A stretch of DNA of 64,000 nt, taken from Riptortus pedestris (Eukaryota; Arthropoda; Insecta; Hemiptera; Alydidae). Shown here piece by piece: positions 31,187-42,280 of the stretch. The notes under the pieces are model-generated. The model searched no databases and was not told the DNA's origin. It saw nothing but the letters and a program-made list of their open reading frames with translations. Position numbers and translations under genes: made by a program. Positions within the stretch are counted from its first letter, which is position 1, and each line of letters begins with the position of its first letter. The stretch spans positions 251,302,501 through 251,366,500 of the forward strand of contig CM032228.1 in the NCBI GenBank assembly GCA_019009955.1, written 5' to 3'.

Positions 31187-33325
31187 ATGTCATCAGGGTC
31201 AATAACGTCTGAAGATATTCCCCAAGTCAAGGAGAGATTAGTTAGAGCAATAGAAGAAGCACGGGAAAAGAAAGCAACACAAACAAGTTTTCAGATCCAC
31301 AATTCATCTGAAATAATTGATTGGCCTAAATTTAGACCACATATAAACTTAGATTTCATTCAAGAAGTGCCGGACACCCATTTAGAACCTGGTCCTGTGA
31401 TATCCCAAGAGTTTCCATTAATTGAAGATTTATTGTCATGTTTCCTTGGGGAGAGCGGCCAGTTTATTACTCCTGATCCACTTCCAGATCCTTGGGCCGA
31501 TAGGACATTTTCTATTAACAACAAAGTTGACATAATATTGGCTGACCTTGCTAAAAAGTCGTTGGAAATGGCTTCTGATTATTCGATGGTCATGCGGTTC
31601 ATACAGGAAAACAGAAAATTGAGTGCTGGTCGTGTGAATCAGGCTTTAGCATCGGCATTGGATAATTCGATAAATAGCTATACTTTATTTATTCTTGAAC
31701 TGGAAAACCGCAATAGGAAAGCTCAATTGACCCTACATACACTGTGGTATCTCTTACAGCCGATTAATCACCCTCTTCATATTATTGCAAAATTAGTCAA
31801 ACATATTGCTGTTAATCGACTGAGGGGGGCTGATACGTTAAATTATCTTCTTGATTATACAATAGCTTTGATTGATATGACCAAAGAAAAAGAAATGTGT
31901 ATCAGTTTATTTGAAAGTGCAGCTTCTCCATTTATGCTTTCTGTTCAGAAATGGATTTTCAACGGTATAATTTATGATCCATTTGACGAATTCATGGTTG
32001 TAGGCAACCCACGAGCTCAATTTTCTAAGGAAAGGTTTCCTGATGAATACTGGAAAAAAAGGTATCAAATTCGAAAATCTTGTACACCAACATTTTTAAA
32101 ATGTGTCGAAACTACAGTCTTAAATGCTGGAAAATATCTGAATGTAATTAAAGATTGTCTCGATGCCGATTGGAATGTGAAACTTGCTGTGGAAGAAGAT
32201 CTGATCTACAATTATAAGGACTCTGGATTCCTTGACGTTATTGGACGGGCTTATACACATTCCAGTAAATATTTGCTTTCATTAATGATTGATGACTACT
32301 CCATTATTGAAAGAATAAAATCAGTAAAGAGATATCTCCTGCTTCAGCAAGGAGACTTTGTTGTTCAACTTCTTGACAATTGCGAAGAGGAACTTTGTCA
32401 GCCTATTGCAAATTGTAGGCCTACACGTCTTGCGACTCTTGTTGAAATGGCCATCAGGCTCCCATCTACTGCTGACGACGAGTTCAGGGATGATATAGTT
32501 ATGAAACTGAAGACTGATCACTTAGCTCAGCAAGTATTGAAAATTTTAAATGCAGCTGGCGATTGTGATGACTCTGATAAACAGAACTATCAAAATACTT
32601 TAACAGGCCTTCAAGCATTTACACTCGATGTAAAATGTTCATGGCCAGTGTCCCTAGTATTTAATGTCACTGTCATTGCTGAATACCAAATGATTTTTCG
32701 ACACCTTTTTTACTGTAAATACATTGAACGACTATTGTCTAGAGTTTGGCTAATGGATAAATCTGTCAGGAATATTCAGTATAAGGAAACAAAGTGTTTA
32801 ACTCAAACGTTTGCACTCCGTCATAAAATGATGCACTTCATTCAGAGTATCGAATATTATATGATGGAAGAAGCAATCGAACCAAATTGGATTGAATTCT
32901 TGCATGCTGTTAAAACAGTCGAAAGTATAGACTCTCTCCTTGATGTTCATAGGATATTTCTTAATAAGTGCATGAAAGATTGTCTTCTTACGACTCCTTC
33001 ACTCTACATTGTATTCCAAAATCTAATATCAACCTGTGAAGAATTTTGTAACTACATCGTTTCTCTTCATTCGCTTGAAATGCTGCAGAACCACACCATT
33101 TACTTAGAAGCTACCGAAAAAATTGAAAAACTAGATCTGCAGTTCCAAGACCATCTTCTTACATTTTTTAACAAGATTACTGATGAATCATTATCTGATT
33201 TAAACAATAAATTATGGAATATCATTCTCCGTGAAAATTATAACGGTTATTTTGACACTGTGCTCAATAAATTAAAGCCAGATAACAAAACTGAAAGCAT
33301 TCACTCTGAACATAGTGGAAATTAG
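31187..33325 (+). CDS. TUBGCP2: Gamma-tubulin complex component 2 (GCP2/Grip84-like), single open frame
   Basis: GCP2 pairs with GCP3 in the gamma-tubulin small complex that nucleates microtubules at centrosomes and other organising centres. This 712-aa frame has both GCP domains: GRIP1 about residues 70-400 (EFPLIEDLLSCFLGE near 75, YWKKRYQIRKSCTPTFLK, AGKYLNVIKDC, SVKRYLLLQQGDFVVQLLD near 380) and the gamma-tubulin-binding GRIP2 about 410-690 (YQMIFRHLFYCKYIERLL near 500, FIQSIEYYMMEEAIEPNW near 550, LNKCMKDCLLT). These match GCP2 rather than GCP3-GCP6. The family is usually 850-900 aa; here roughly the first 130-150 residues are missing. The frame has no introns, unlike its neighbours. Upstream the frame stays open to a TTTCAG at 31143-31148, so a spliced upstream exon remains possible. 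No internal stop or frameshift was seen, so the gene looks functional. It could be a retrogene or a germline paralogue such as Drosophila t-Grip84. Confidence 0.9.
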   Translation: MSSGSITSEDIPQVKERLVRAIEEAREKKATQTSFQIHNSSEIIDWPKFRPHINLDFIQEVPDTHLEPGPVISQEFPLIEDLLSCFLGESGQFITPDPLPDPWADRTFSINNKVDIILADLAKKSLEMASDYSMVMRFIQENRKLSAGRVNQALASALDNSINSYTLFILELENRNRKAQLTLHTLWYLLQPINHPLHIIAKLVKHIAVNRLRGADTLNYLLDYTIALIDMTKEKEMCISLFESAASPFMLSVQKWIFNGIIYDPFDEFMVVGNPRAQFSKERFPDEYWKKRYQIRKSCTPTFLKCVETTVLNAGKYLNVIKDCLDADWNVKLAVEEDLIYNYKDSGFLDVIGRAYTHSSKYLLSLMIDDYSIIERIKSVKRYLLLQQGDFVVQLLDNCEEELCQPIANCRPTRLATLVEMAIRLPSTADDEFRDDIVMKLKTDHLAQQVLKILNAAGDCDDSDKQNYQNTLTGLQAFTLDVKCSWPVSLVFNVTVIAEYQMIFRHLFYCKYIERLLSRVWLMDKSVRNIQYKETKCLTQTFALRHKMMHFIQSIEYYMMEEAIEPNWIEFLHAVKTVESIDSLLDVHRIFLNKCMKDCLLTTPSLYIVFQNLISTCEEFCNYIVSLHSLEMLQNHTIYLEATEKIEKLDLQFQDHLLTFFNKITDESLSDLNNKLWNIILRENYNGYFDTVLNKLKPDNKTESIHSEHSGN

Positions 33326-33440
33326 GCTGAATGATAAAACTTTTAAGTTGCAATATTTTATGAGTAATGTACAGAGTTTTAGATGTATGGCATAAAAAGT
33401 AATATTTGTGCACATGTCTTAATGATAATAGTATTCTGAT

Positions 33441-33446
33441 AATAAA
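33441..33446 (+). promoter_or_regulatory. Polyadenylation signal AATAAA after GCP2
   Basis: AATAAA lies 116 bases after the stop codon. No long A-tract follows, so there is no fossil poly(A) tail of a recent retrocopy. Confidence 0.5.
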
Positions 33447-33514
33447 AATTAATAATTATTATAAAGCCTTAAGAGAAAATATTTCTCCTTGTTTAATATA
33501 TTAATGTGACAAAT

Positions 33515-33660
33515 ATTTATTAAAACCACTAACTCAAATCATTAGTTCCACTCTGGCTAGGAAAGATTGTTAACCTGTAAATAGCTCTTCCTGATTAGTG
33601 TAAGACACATTTCATGGATGTAAATTAAATTTTTTAAAATATTTATAATTTGTTATTAAT
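33515..33660 (+). mobile_element. SINE fragment downstream of GCP2
   Basis: Body segment only: ctctggctaggaaagattg, taacctgtaaatagctc and a TAAATT tail, matching the tRNA-type SINE copies at 9507 and 34387. Confidence 0.45.
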
Positions 33661-34033
33661 ATGAGAACTTAACTATTATAACTGTAAATATTCATTTTAT
33701 TTAATAAATATTTATTTTTGTGTTTACTTCTTTCAAATATATTCAAAGTGACCAAACAATTATTTTCCATTTTAAGTGAACATTTTAAACTTTGACAGCC
33801 AAATTATAAAACCTTGTTATACCACAGGGAACATACAGGTTTTATAAATGGGTGTTGCGATTTATTTAAATAATCACTATCATCATGATTTTCAGGCCAA
33901 GCCTAGTTGCAACCATTGGATTTTTTTCTGTAAGCTGCGCTTTTCATATTAATATACCCAGCTAAATCAATGAGATGCTTGATCTCTTAAAACATGACTT
34001 TCTAGGCCTCCCTCTTCTCCCGCACCAGGTAAT

Positions 34034-34150
34034 CTAAGGAAAGAGAGAGGGGGAAGGGAGGGGTAGAGAGAGAGTGTGTGATAAAGGTAGGAAGAGAGAG
34101 CAGGGGGGGGGGAGACAGTCAGAGTGCGAGGCAGGAAGAGAGAGAGAATA
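34034..34150 (+). repeat. Polypurine (GA-rich) tract
   Basis: About 115 bases that are almost entirely G and A, with a G-run (aggggggggg) and several GAGA runs. Confidence 0.75.
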
Positions 34151-34345
34151 AAAATAAATGTGAAACCATGTATGTATAGGTTATTTAAAAAAAAACAATA
34201 ATTTGTAGGTATAAATACATAATTTTACTTACAAATTATTGCTTTTCATCTTTTTTCACATACATACACATATTACTTCATGTATACATATACCTATTAA
34301 CAAAATAAAAAATTATACAATTACATATTTATAAATAAAAAATAA

Positions 34346-34386
<41 letters not shown>

Positions 34387-34389
<3 letters not shown>

Positions 34390-34609
34390 GCACAGGTTAG
34401 CCATATGAGTTAAACTGTTGACTTTAATCTCACATGGTTAACCTAGAGTGGCGATTTCGATTCCCGCCTGGGCAATAGGAATTTGTTTAGTGAATTCATT
34501 AAATAAAATTCTTAGTCTCACCCTGGCTAGAAAAGGGTGGTAACCTGTAGATAACTCGTCCCAATGAGCTAGCCTTAGTTGGAAAAAGTGCACGTTAATA
34601 AATAATTTA
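34387..34609 (+). mobile_element. tRNA-type SINE, copy 3
   Basis: Head tagccatatgagttaaactg, B-box-like gatttcgattcccgcctgg, body agaaaagggtggtaacctgt and an aataaataattt tail. Inserted at the edge of a (TA)n tract. Confidence 0.75.
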
Positions 34610-34839
34610 AAAAAAAAATTATATACATGACCAGGTTATTATTATAATAGATGCTGTGGTCGTTTGTTGCGGTTTGTGGTCTTATTGATGAAAGAGGTTT
34701 TAGTCTAGGATAATATTTTGAGAATTTTATTTTTTCTTCTTCAGGGCTGTGGTGGTGTTTGTGTTATTTGTACTTACCAAGACTAGAATGATTTAAATAC
34801 TAACTCCTAAAGTGGGTGTGTATATATAAATATATATAT

Positions 34840-35776
34840 AAAATTGTAACCTCTGTCTGTACATTGATTTTTTTCTCGAAATTTCACGATAACTTTTCGT
34901 TTCACATGTCATAGACAACATAACTGCACTTTGTTTCTTTCGTGTCTGTTTATTTGTTACCTTTTCACGCATAAACGGCTGAACCGAATTTTATGATACT
35001 TGGTATGTATATTACTACTAACCCAACTTAGACTTTAGGCTATGGTAATATTCTCTGAGACGAACAGGAGTGGGGGTTATAAGGGAGGGCTGAAATTAAA
35101 AACAGCGATATTTCGTTTCCTATTGCATTTCCGGCAATTATGCACATAACAAAAGTTGTTTATTTTGTTATTTCGAGTAGCTTTTGTTATATACAATTTT
35201 GTCGTATACCTAAGTATAAATGAGTTATACGCTAAAAACTACTGCGGAAGTCAACAATTTTATTTGGTACAAAAACTCAACTGAACTAAACCAAACTTGG
35301 TATGTGAATTAGCACTAACATCTTCCTTATAATAAGCCATACTAACATTTCTAGGGACGGGCAGGAGTGGGGGTTATAAGGGAGGCCTGAAATTCAAAAT
35401 AGTGATATTTCGTTTCCTATTGGGGTTTCGGCAATTATGCACAGAACAAAAGTTGTTTATTTTGTTATTTGGAGTAACTTTTGTTATATACACTTTCGTC
35501 GTATACCTAAGTATAAATGAGTTATACGTTAAAAACTCCTAATTCAAATCTATGCATAATGCACAGGAAACGGGAAATATGACATATGGAGGACAGTGAA
35601 GTCTTTCATATAGAAATAATTGTATTATTAACAAATCCTCAGAAACGACGGGTATTTACTCTAAACACTGGGACGGGTAAATGTCAAAACATTGTGCAAA
35701 GTAAAGCCTTGCCAAAAAAATACTACACCACTCAGCCTCAAATGAATTCCCGAGCGAAGCCGGGTATCTGAGCTAG
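34840..35776 (+). mobile_element. Helitron-like element, complete, two hairpin units
   Basis: From aaaattgtaacctctgtctg to cccgagcgaagccgggtatc and tgagCTAG, between short TA tracts; 937 bp. Confidence 0.62.
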
Positions 35777-35784
35777 TTTATATA

Positions 35785-36166
35785 TATAAAGATGTCATGA
35801 GTACAACCTCAATAGGTGGTTTTCCTTATGAGAAATTTACAGAAAGGGAAGCTAGTGATTTAAGTTCCATATTCTGGCTGCCTGATTTAACAAAGATTTG
35901 TCAAACCCAAGTTTGGTTCAGGCAGTTACAAGGATCCGAGGTTATACTTATAACATACTCAGCATTATACAGCTATGTCAGAGCTACATTTCTAAAAAGT
36001 AGCAATTTCTTGCATCTAACACTGCCCAAGATTTGTTTGACTCTGACAACTGGACTGTTTGAATTTTCCAATGAAAACAATATTTGGTATTAATGCTCCA
36101 AATACAGCATATTGTTAATATCATATGTATAGGAGTGGGGGTTTACTGAAGGCTGTAAACTATAAA
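35785..36166 (-). mobile_element. Helentron-like fragment, host of the next insertion
   Basis: Shows a reversed eroded 5' end (gtcatgagtacaacctcaat) and the aggagtgggggtttactgaa segment, then is split by the element at 36167. Confidence 0.5.
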
Positions 36167-36811
36167 AGTCCGTCACGCAGGGGCTGCGTAAACTAAGCAG
36201 ATTTCCTATGTGAAGTTTAGCAATAGAGAAATCTGCATACTGGTAACACAACACCAACGGTAATGAGAATGAGAAATCTTTCAGTTAATTTTAATAAACT
36301 CTCAACTGAAACGGCTTCTGAATTGTAAGAATAATTTATATTTTAATAACTCAAATTTTAGTAGTCCTAGAACTAAAGAAGGGGGGGCGGATGAACAGAA
36401 CGTATTTGCATAAATCTCACAAAGTAACGAAGGTTGGGTAAGGTTAGAAACTACAGGTTAGGTTAGAAGCTTCCACCAGAGCGAGACTAACGAAAACTGC
36501 CGAACAACACCCGATCACAGACTTCATAAAAATGCAAATATCTCGGTTAATATTCAAGTTAGAGAATAAGTGTATATAACAATATTTATAGCAAATTTAA
36601 TTTACAATAAGATTGGTTCTATACAATTTTTCGATCCGATGCATAATAACGGAGATATTACGAATTTTCGAAAATCCCATCTCTAAAACCCCCCCTCCCT
36701 CTGGTACGATTTCAGCCATTAACGAACTTGATCTGTCTTTTTACATAAAACGGTTAAATATCGAGTTTCGTAACGATCAAACAAAAATTGCGACCGCCAG
36801 AGCGTTAACAG

Positions 36812-36873
<62 letters not shown>

Positions 36874-36991
36874 GAACGGACCTCATTTTCGTCATCTCCT
36901 GGGTAGGATCGATGGACATTTGAAGAAATTTTTCGAAACTCGCGTCATGAGTACGACCTCAATAGCTGATTTCCCTTAAGGGAAATCTGCT
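36167..36991 (-). mobile_element. Helentron-like element nested in another copy
   Basis: 825 bp, termini agtccgtcacgcaggggctg and gatttcccttaagggaaatc plus tgct. The host sequence on each side (ggctgtaaactataaa, aaaatgcaaattaataatc) is contiguous in unsplit copies such as the one near 24800. Confidence 0.75.
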
Positions 36992-37393
36992 AAAATGCAA
37001 ATTAATAATCAAGATAGTGAAAATACGTACAGAACAACATTTATAGAACATTACATTTGTCAGAAGGTTCTATACAATGTTTTGATCCAACGAATAATAA
37101 CAGAGATATTAGGAATTTACGAAATTCTTCCACCCCCTACCACTTGCCGGATTTCAGCCATTAACGAACTTGATATTTCTTTTTAAATGAAACGATTAAA
37201 TATCGAGTTTGGTTACGATTATACCAAAATTACGACCGCTAGAGTGGTAACAGACAAATATATGTTTATATAATTTTGAACGGACCTCATTTTCGTCATT
37301 TACGGGTAAGATTGATGTGCAGTTGAAGAAACTTTTTGGAAAGCGCGTCATGAATACGACCTCAATAGCTGATTTCCTTAAGGGAAATCTGCT
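36992..37393 (-). mobile_element. Helentron-like partial unit joined at the same point
   Basis: Starts in the host sequence tgcaaattaataatcaagat and ends with gatttccttaagggaaatct and gct, after which the tgcaaac...aatcaagatagtg sequence occurs again. This gives a tandem join of partial units. Confidence 0.5.
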
Positions 37394-38117
37394 AAAAATG
37401 CAAACATCTCGGTTAATAATCAAGATAGTGAAAAAACATATATAACAAGATTTATAAAATATTTAAATTTCAATCCTACCTAGTAGGTAACGATAAATGA
37501 GGTCCGTTCAAAATTATATATACAATATATATAGTAGAGCGTCGATTATCCGAAGTAATGTTGTCAGAGGTGGTTCGGATAATCAAAATTTTTATTTATT
37601 TTCTTATAAATAATAAGGAAAAGGAAGAACTAAAGCAACTTCGTAAAAAAACAAAAACAAGTTTGTTTATTTATATAAACATAGCATGTATGATCATAGT
37701 GAAGAAACGAGTGTTATAAAATACATACATACATATGTATAAATTGTCTAATTGAGCTACATGTACAATACAAATACAGTGTACACCTCACAAAGAACAG
37801 TTTGAAACTGAAAGTAAGCTATCCACAACCAGTTATATGAACGGAAAGGGTTTCACAGAATCTAATGCAATGAACAAATTAGGTAGTGTATACAGTTCTA
37901 AGTAAACCAATGCATATTCAACGTCTAATTTCATTGAACACACATTGAACCAGATACAAATATGTAACGAATCAGTTTCTGAGAAATAATTAATGATGGC
38001 TTCCGTTATAGTCGTTCTGAGAAAAATAATTTTATTTTAGCTTAATTTTATTCAAAGTAATAATAATTATAACATACCAATAAGTAAATTAAATGATCAG
38101 TTTAATTAAAATTACAC

Positions 38118-38169
<52 letters not shown>

Positions 38170-38530
38170 TGTTCCGATAATTGACGTTCGGATAATCGAC
38201 GCTCCACTGTATATATATATATTTGTCTGTTAATTGTTGGCAATTTTTGCTTGATCGTTACTAAACTCGATATTTACGGGACGGGAGGATTTTGGAAATT
38301 TTGAAATATCTCCGTTACTATACATTGGATTAAAAGAATCATTCTTATTGAAAATTAAATGTACTATAAATATTCTTATATTCATTTATTCTATTTCTTG
38401 AATATTAACCGAGATATTTGCATTTTTATTAAGGGTGTGCGGATAACGGACGAGATAAGATCGGTTCATTTTCTCTATTGTAAAACTCCACGTGGGAAAT
38501 CTGCTTAGTTTACACTACAGTTTTTTTAGC
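37394..38530 (+). mobile_element. Helentron-like remnants split by a pogo-like MITE
   Basis: 37465-37531 carries caatcctacctagtaggtaa and gaggtccgttcaaaattat; 38210-38520 carries tttgtctgttaattg through gggaaatctgcttagtttac. Together they form one degenerate plus-strand copy whose TA core received the MITE. Confidence 0.5.
37532..38209. mobile_element. pogo/Tigger-like MITE with TA target duplication
   Basis: 678 bp. Left end tagtagagcgtcgattatcc and reversed right end cagtggagcgtcgattatcc agree at 18 of 20 positions, and TA flanks both sides. The terminal CAGT and the gattatccga motif are those of pogo/Tigger elements. The rest is AT-rich non-coding, with an A-run of about 48 at 38120-38167. 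Confidence 0.7.
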
Positions 38531-38757
38531 TTTCATTCTCCGGTAAACTCCCACTCCTACATGTAAAAAATAAATTAATGTCGAACCATATTATTCAAAT
38601 TTTAAATACCAAATGTAGTCTTTGTGTGTGTGATACATACAAATATGTAGTGCGATGACGTGATCAATTAAGATTTTCGTGTCTTGACTCGAAACTGATT
38701 ATTTGGGGGAATATTTACTTATATATTGCAAATATATAGGGACATAAGATCAGTATT

Positions 38758-38875
38758 AGCAGATTTCCCTTAAGGGAAATCTGCTATTGAGGTCGTACTC
38801 ATGACGCGAATTTCGAAAAATTTCTTCAATTGTCCATCGATCCTACCCAGGAGATGACGAAAATGAGGTCCGTTC

Positions 38876-38931
<56 letters not shown>

Positions 38932-39370
38932 CTGTTAGCGCTCTCGCTTGATCGTTACCAAACTCGATATTTAAACTTTTTATGCAAAAATAAAGATCAA
39001 GTTCGTTAATGGCTGAAATCTGACTGGTGGGAGGAGGGGGGTTTAGAGGGGAGGATTTTCTCAAATTCAAAATATCTCCGTTACTATACGTCGGATCGAA
39101 AAATTATATAGAACCAATCTTATTGAAAATTAAATTTACTATAAATAATGATATATACATTTATTATGTATCTTGAATATTAACCGAAACATTTTTCTGT
39201 TTTCAGCTTCTGAGATGAGATCGACTAACTTCGGGTCTAGGCGTGAGTTTCCGTCAAGAGCTAGTTCGGGCCGTTCCCGTAACTGTTGGACTCTCTATTC
39301 TGAAATTTCTTTATTGTATAACTTCACGTGGGAAATCTGCTTAGTTTACGCAGCCCCTGCGTGACGGACT
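38758..39370 (+). mobile_element. Helentron-like element, short complete form
   Basis: 613 bp from agcagatttcccttaagg to ttagtttacgcagcccctgc with gtgacggact; TA core 38880-38927. Its 3' module (gttcccgtaactgttgg) differs from the long form. Confidence 0.75.
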
Positions 39371-40079
39371 TTTTTGTCATATGAGCACTTGATGTGAAGA
39401 AGCTGCCAGTCCACGTTTAGAAAAAGTGCAAGAGATACAAGTATTATTCCTCAAAAGTTAATAGACATGATTGTATTTCGGCAAGAAATAATTAAATTAA
39501 AGGCTGGGAATTTCAACTCCCCTTATCACAACTAATGAATAGAGAAGGGGGGGGGCAGTTATAAGAATCCAGACTTACCTTTTACTACGAAACAACTTTT
39601 TAAGTAAAATAAAATTGTGTTAGGTAATTTTTTGAAGGTGTGAAATTAATTCTCCTCTCATAGTAAACATTTTATAACAAATTTATTAGAAACGATAAAA
39701 TTAACTCATAAAATTATGATATGCTACTGTTGTGGGCTGTTAATATTTGAACAGTGATAATGGTCAGCTAATCGTGGTGGTATATATAAGCATGTATTCT
39801 TTACATTATTTAAATATAAATACTTTTACTTTTGTTTTAAAGAGGTTAACAGTTTGTTTTGTTTATTAATCTTAGACCTAGGTGTATATTTTTAGTCGGG
39901 AGTGTTGTTGCACCTGAATCAAAGATGGAAATTTATTTTGCTTATGGTCTGAGCTAGCTTAAGGTTAGGAACTAGTTTTCCTGACATTACCTAAATTAAC
40001 TAAATTTTGTATAAAGTCTATTATAATTAAATTCAAAGAGAAGGTGTTGAGACTGACTGTCGTCCTAGTGTAAATAAAA
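39371..40079. other. Upstream flank of Rad6/UBE2A
   Basis: No transposon copy recognised. It contains the 5' UTR and promoter of Rad6 by position. No TATA box is evident near the start; one gtggtatatataagc stands 300 bases upstream. Confidence 0.4.
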
Positions 40080-40123
40080 ATGTCCACCCCTGCCAGAAGA
40101 CGATTAATGAGGGATTTCAAAAG
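40080..40123 (+). CDS. UBE2A: Rad6/UBE2A exon 1
   Basis: Encodes [14 protein letters not shown] plus two bases of Arg15. Donor GTAATG at 40124. Confidence 0.94.
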
Positions 40124-42181
40124 GTAATGTTGATATTTTTTTATATGACAATTCGTTCTTCTATCAGCTAACAGATTTGGCTCATTATGTGCACTAAATG
40201 TCTTTTGATTTTCAGTGAAAACCCCGTCTGATTTCTATACCTATCGATTTTGTGAATTGTAAAGTTTTTAATTAGGAAAAAATTGATTGAAGAAATGACT
40301 TTTAATTCTTTCATATTTAGTGTTTATTTGGAAAATCCTTTTTTAATTACTAATTACTCTTATATATATGTTTTCTCGAATAGCTTTCGATTATTTATTG
40401 TTGTCTCTTTGAGTTTATACTGTATCATTTACTTGAAAATATGCTGTGTTTGGTTAGTCCATTAAAATATGCTGTTGTTTGTTTTGCATTTTAAAACTGC
40501 TGTTTTTTATTTAGATTGCAGGAAGACCCTCCAACTGGTGTTAGTGGTGCCCCTACTGATAATAATATTATGATTTGGAATGCTGTTATATTTGGGTAAG
40601 CATTTGATTTTTCTTCAATTAACTGACAAGCCTATTACTTATTCGTGTTTTGTTTGAATACACTTTAGAACATATCTAAATTTATAACAAAGGCTCTTTT
40701 GTTTCTCTGTTTTGAAATTCATTTTATTTATAACTTATTATTCATGTTCTCTTTGTTTATCTTAAATACCTATTTTTAATTTTTTTTTGTTTACAGACCT
40801 CATGATACGCCTTTTGAGGATGGTACATTTAAATTAACTGTAGAATTTACTGAAGAATACCCTAATAAACCTCCTACAGTACGATTTGTTTCTAAAATGT
40901 TTCACCCTAATGTATATGCAGATGGTGGAATATGTCTAGATATTTTACAAAATAGATGGAGTCCCACATATGATGTGTCAGCGATATTAACCTCTATACA
41001 GGTAATTTTTTCAATGTATAGTATTAATCCTTCAACTACTGTCTTAGCTTTTAACTTGACTAAATTGTTGTTCACCTTGGATTAAGTTACTCCTATTTAA
41101 AGAATGTAGTATTACCATAAAGATAACAAGTCATTTTTAGAGAATAATTTAGAGGATTCTGTTTATTAAAATAATTTAGTGTTACAGCTTATCTATTTAA
41201 TTCTATAATATCTATTTAATTCTTAGTGCTCACCATATTTATTTGATAATGAATTATTGATAATGGTTTATCCAACCACATTATTTGTCTCTGCTAAGAT
41301 TTCATAGGAAGTAGTTCTGTATTTTCCAAAACAGAAATTTGACCATTTTGTGAGATGTGTTTTTTTAATACTGGCTTAATACAAGGTTACTTACCTTTTC
41401 TGTCGAAAATTTGTCCATTTTCTTAAGTAAATCAGAAATTTCACTTGAGAACATGGTAGCTTTTTTTTTAAACTCGTGATATTAAATCCAGAATTAGTTA
41501 CTGACCCCAATCTCCAAGATTAAGAGGAGACAAGATGCTACCAGAATTTATGATTTTGTTTATTCCAAAAATTGGTGGCCATGAATTATTGAATTCATTG
41601 CTCCTCCCCGCTATTTCAGTAATCATTGTTATTGGTTTGTAGAGTTTTATAAGAAGTAACTTTTAATGAAAACTGGTGTGAAGTTATAATGCTTTTCACT
41701 TAAGAAATATTAGCTCGCTTCTAATCTTGTTTCTGTGTTTTTTACTTTTCTTTTAAGTAGCTCATCTTCTAAAACAATACAAATGATATAAATCTATTGA
41801 GGATTTTCACTATAGTATTGCAATCTAAATCAACTTTCCACATGGTTTAGTTGGTTTAAAAGATTAATTAAAAGGATATACAATGAAGTACACAGGAAAA
41901 TTTTAGATTTAGGCTGAAATTGTTTTTATCATCCTGTTTTTCTTTTTTGTAGATTAGAGATGAGTCACAGTCACAAGACGCTGTGATATTAAAATAATTA
42001 TTTCCAATCAGTTTTCCCTTCTTATTTTTTTTACCACAGTATTTTTAAGAATGTATACATAAGTAAAAACTCCACCATTTGGTGGATTCAGCTATTGAGG
42101 TTGTATTCAAGCCATGATTTTTAAAAAATTTTCTCAAATGCCCATCAATCCTACCTAGTTACAAAAATGAGGCCTGCTCGA

Positions 42182-42226
<45 letters not shown>

Positions 42227-42233
42227 ATATAAT

Positions 42234-42280
<47 letters not shown>

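Noticed and set aside
32321..32521. Minus-strand frame opposite GCP2
   Set aside because: Shadow of the real coding frame.
35797..36093. 98-codon plus-strand frame
   Set aside because: Its DNA is an eroded Helentron-like 5' end and internal segment; no family resemblance.
39173..39364. Repeated 62-63 codon frames seen at 39173, 51212 and 56923
   Set aside because: They are the same 3' module of the Helentron-like family read in one frame; the peptide is interrupted in other copies, so coding is unlikely.
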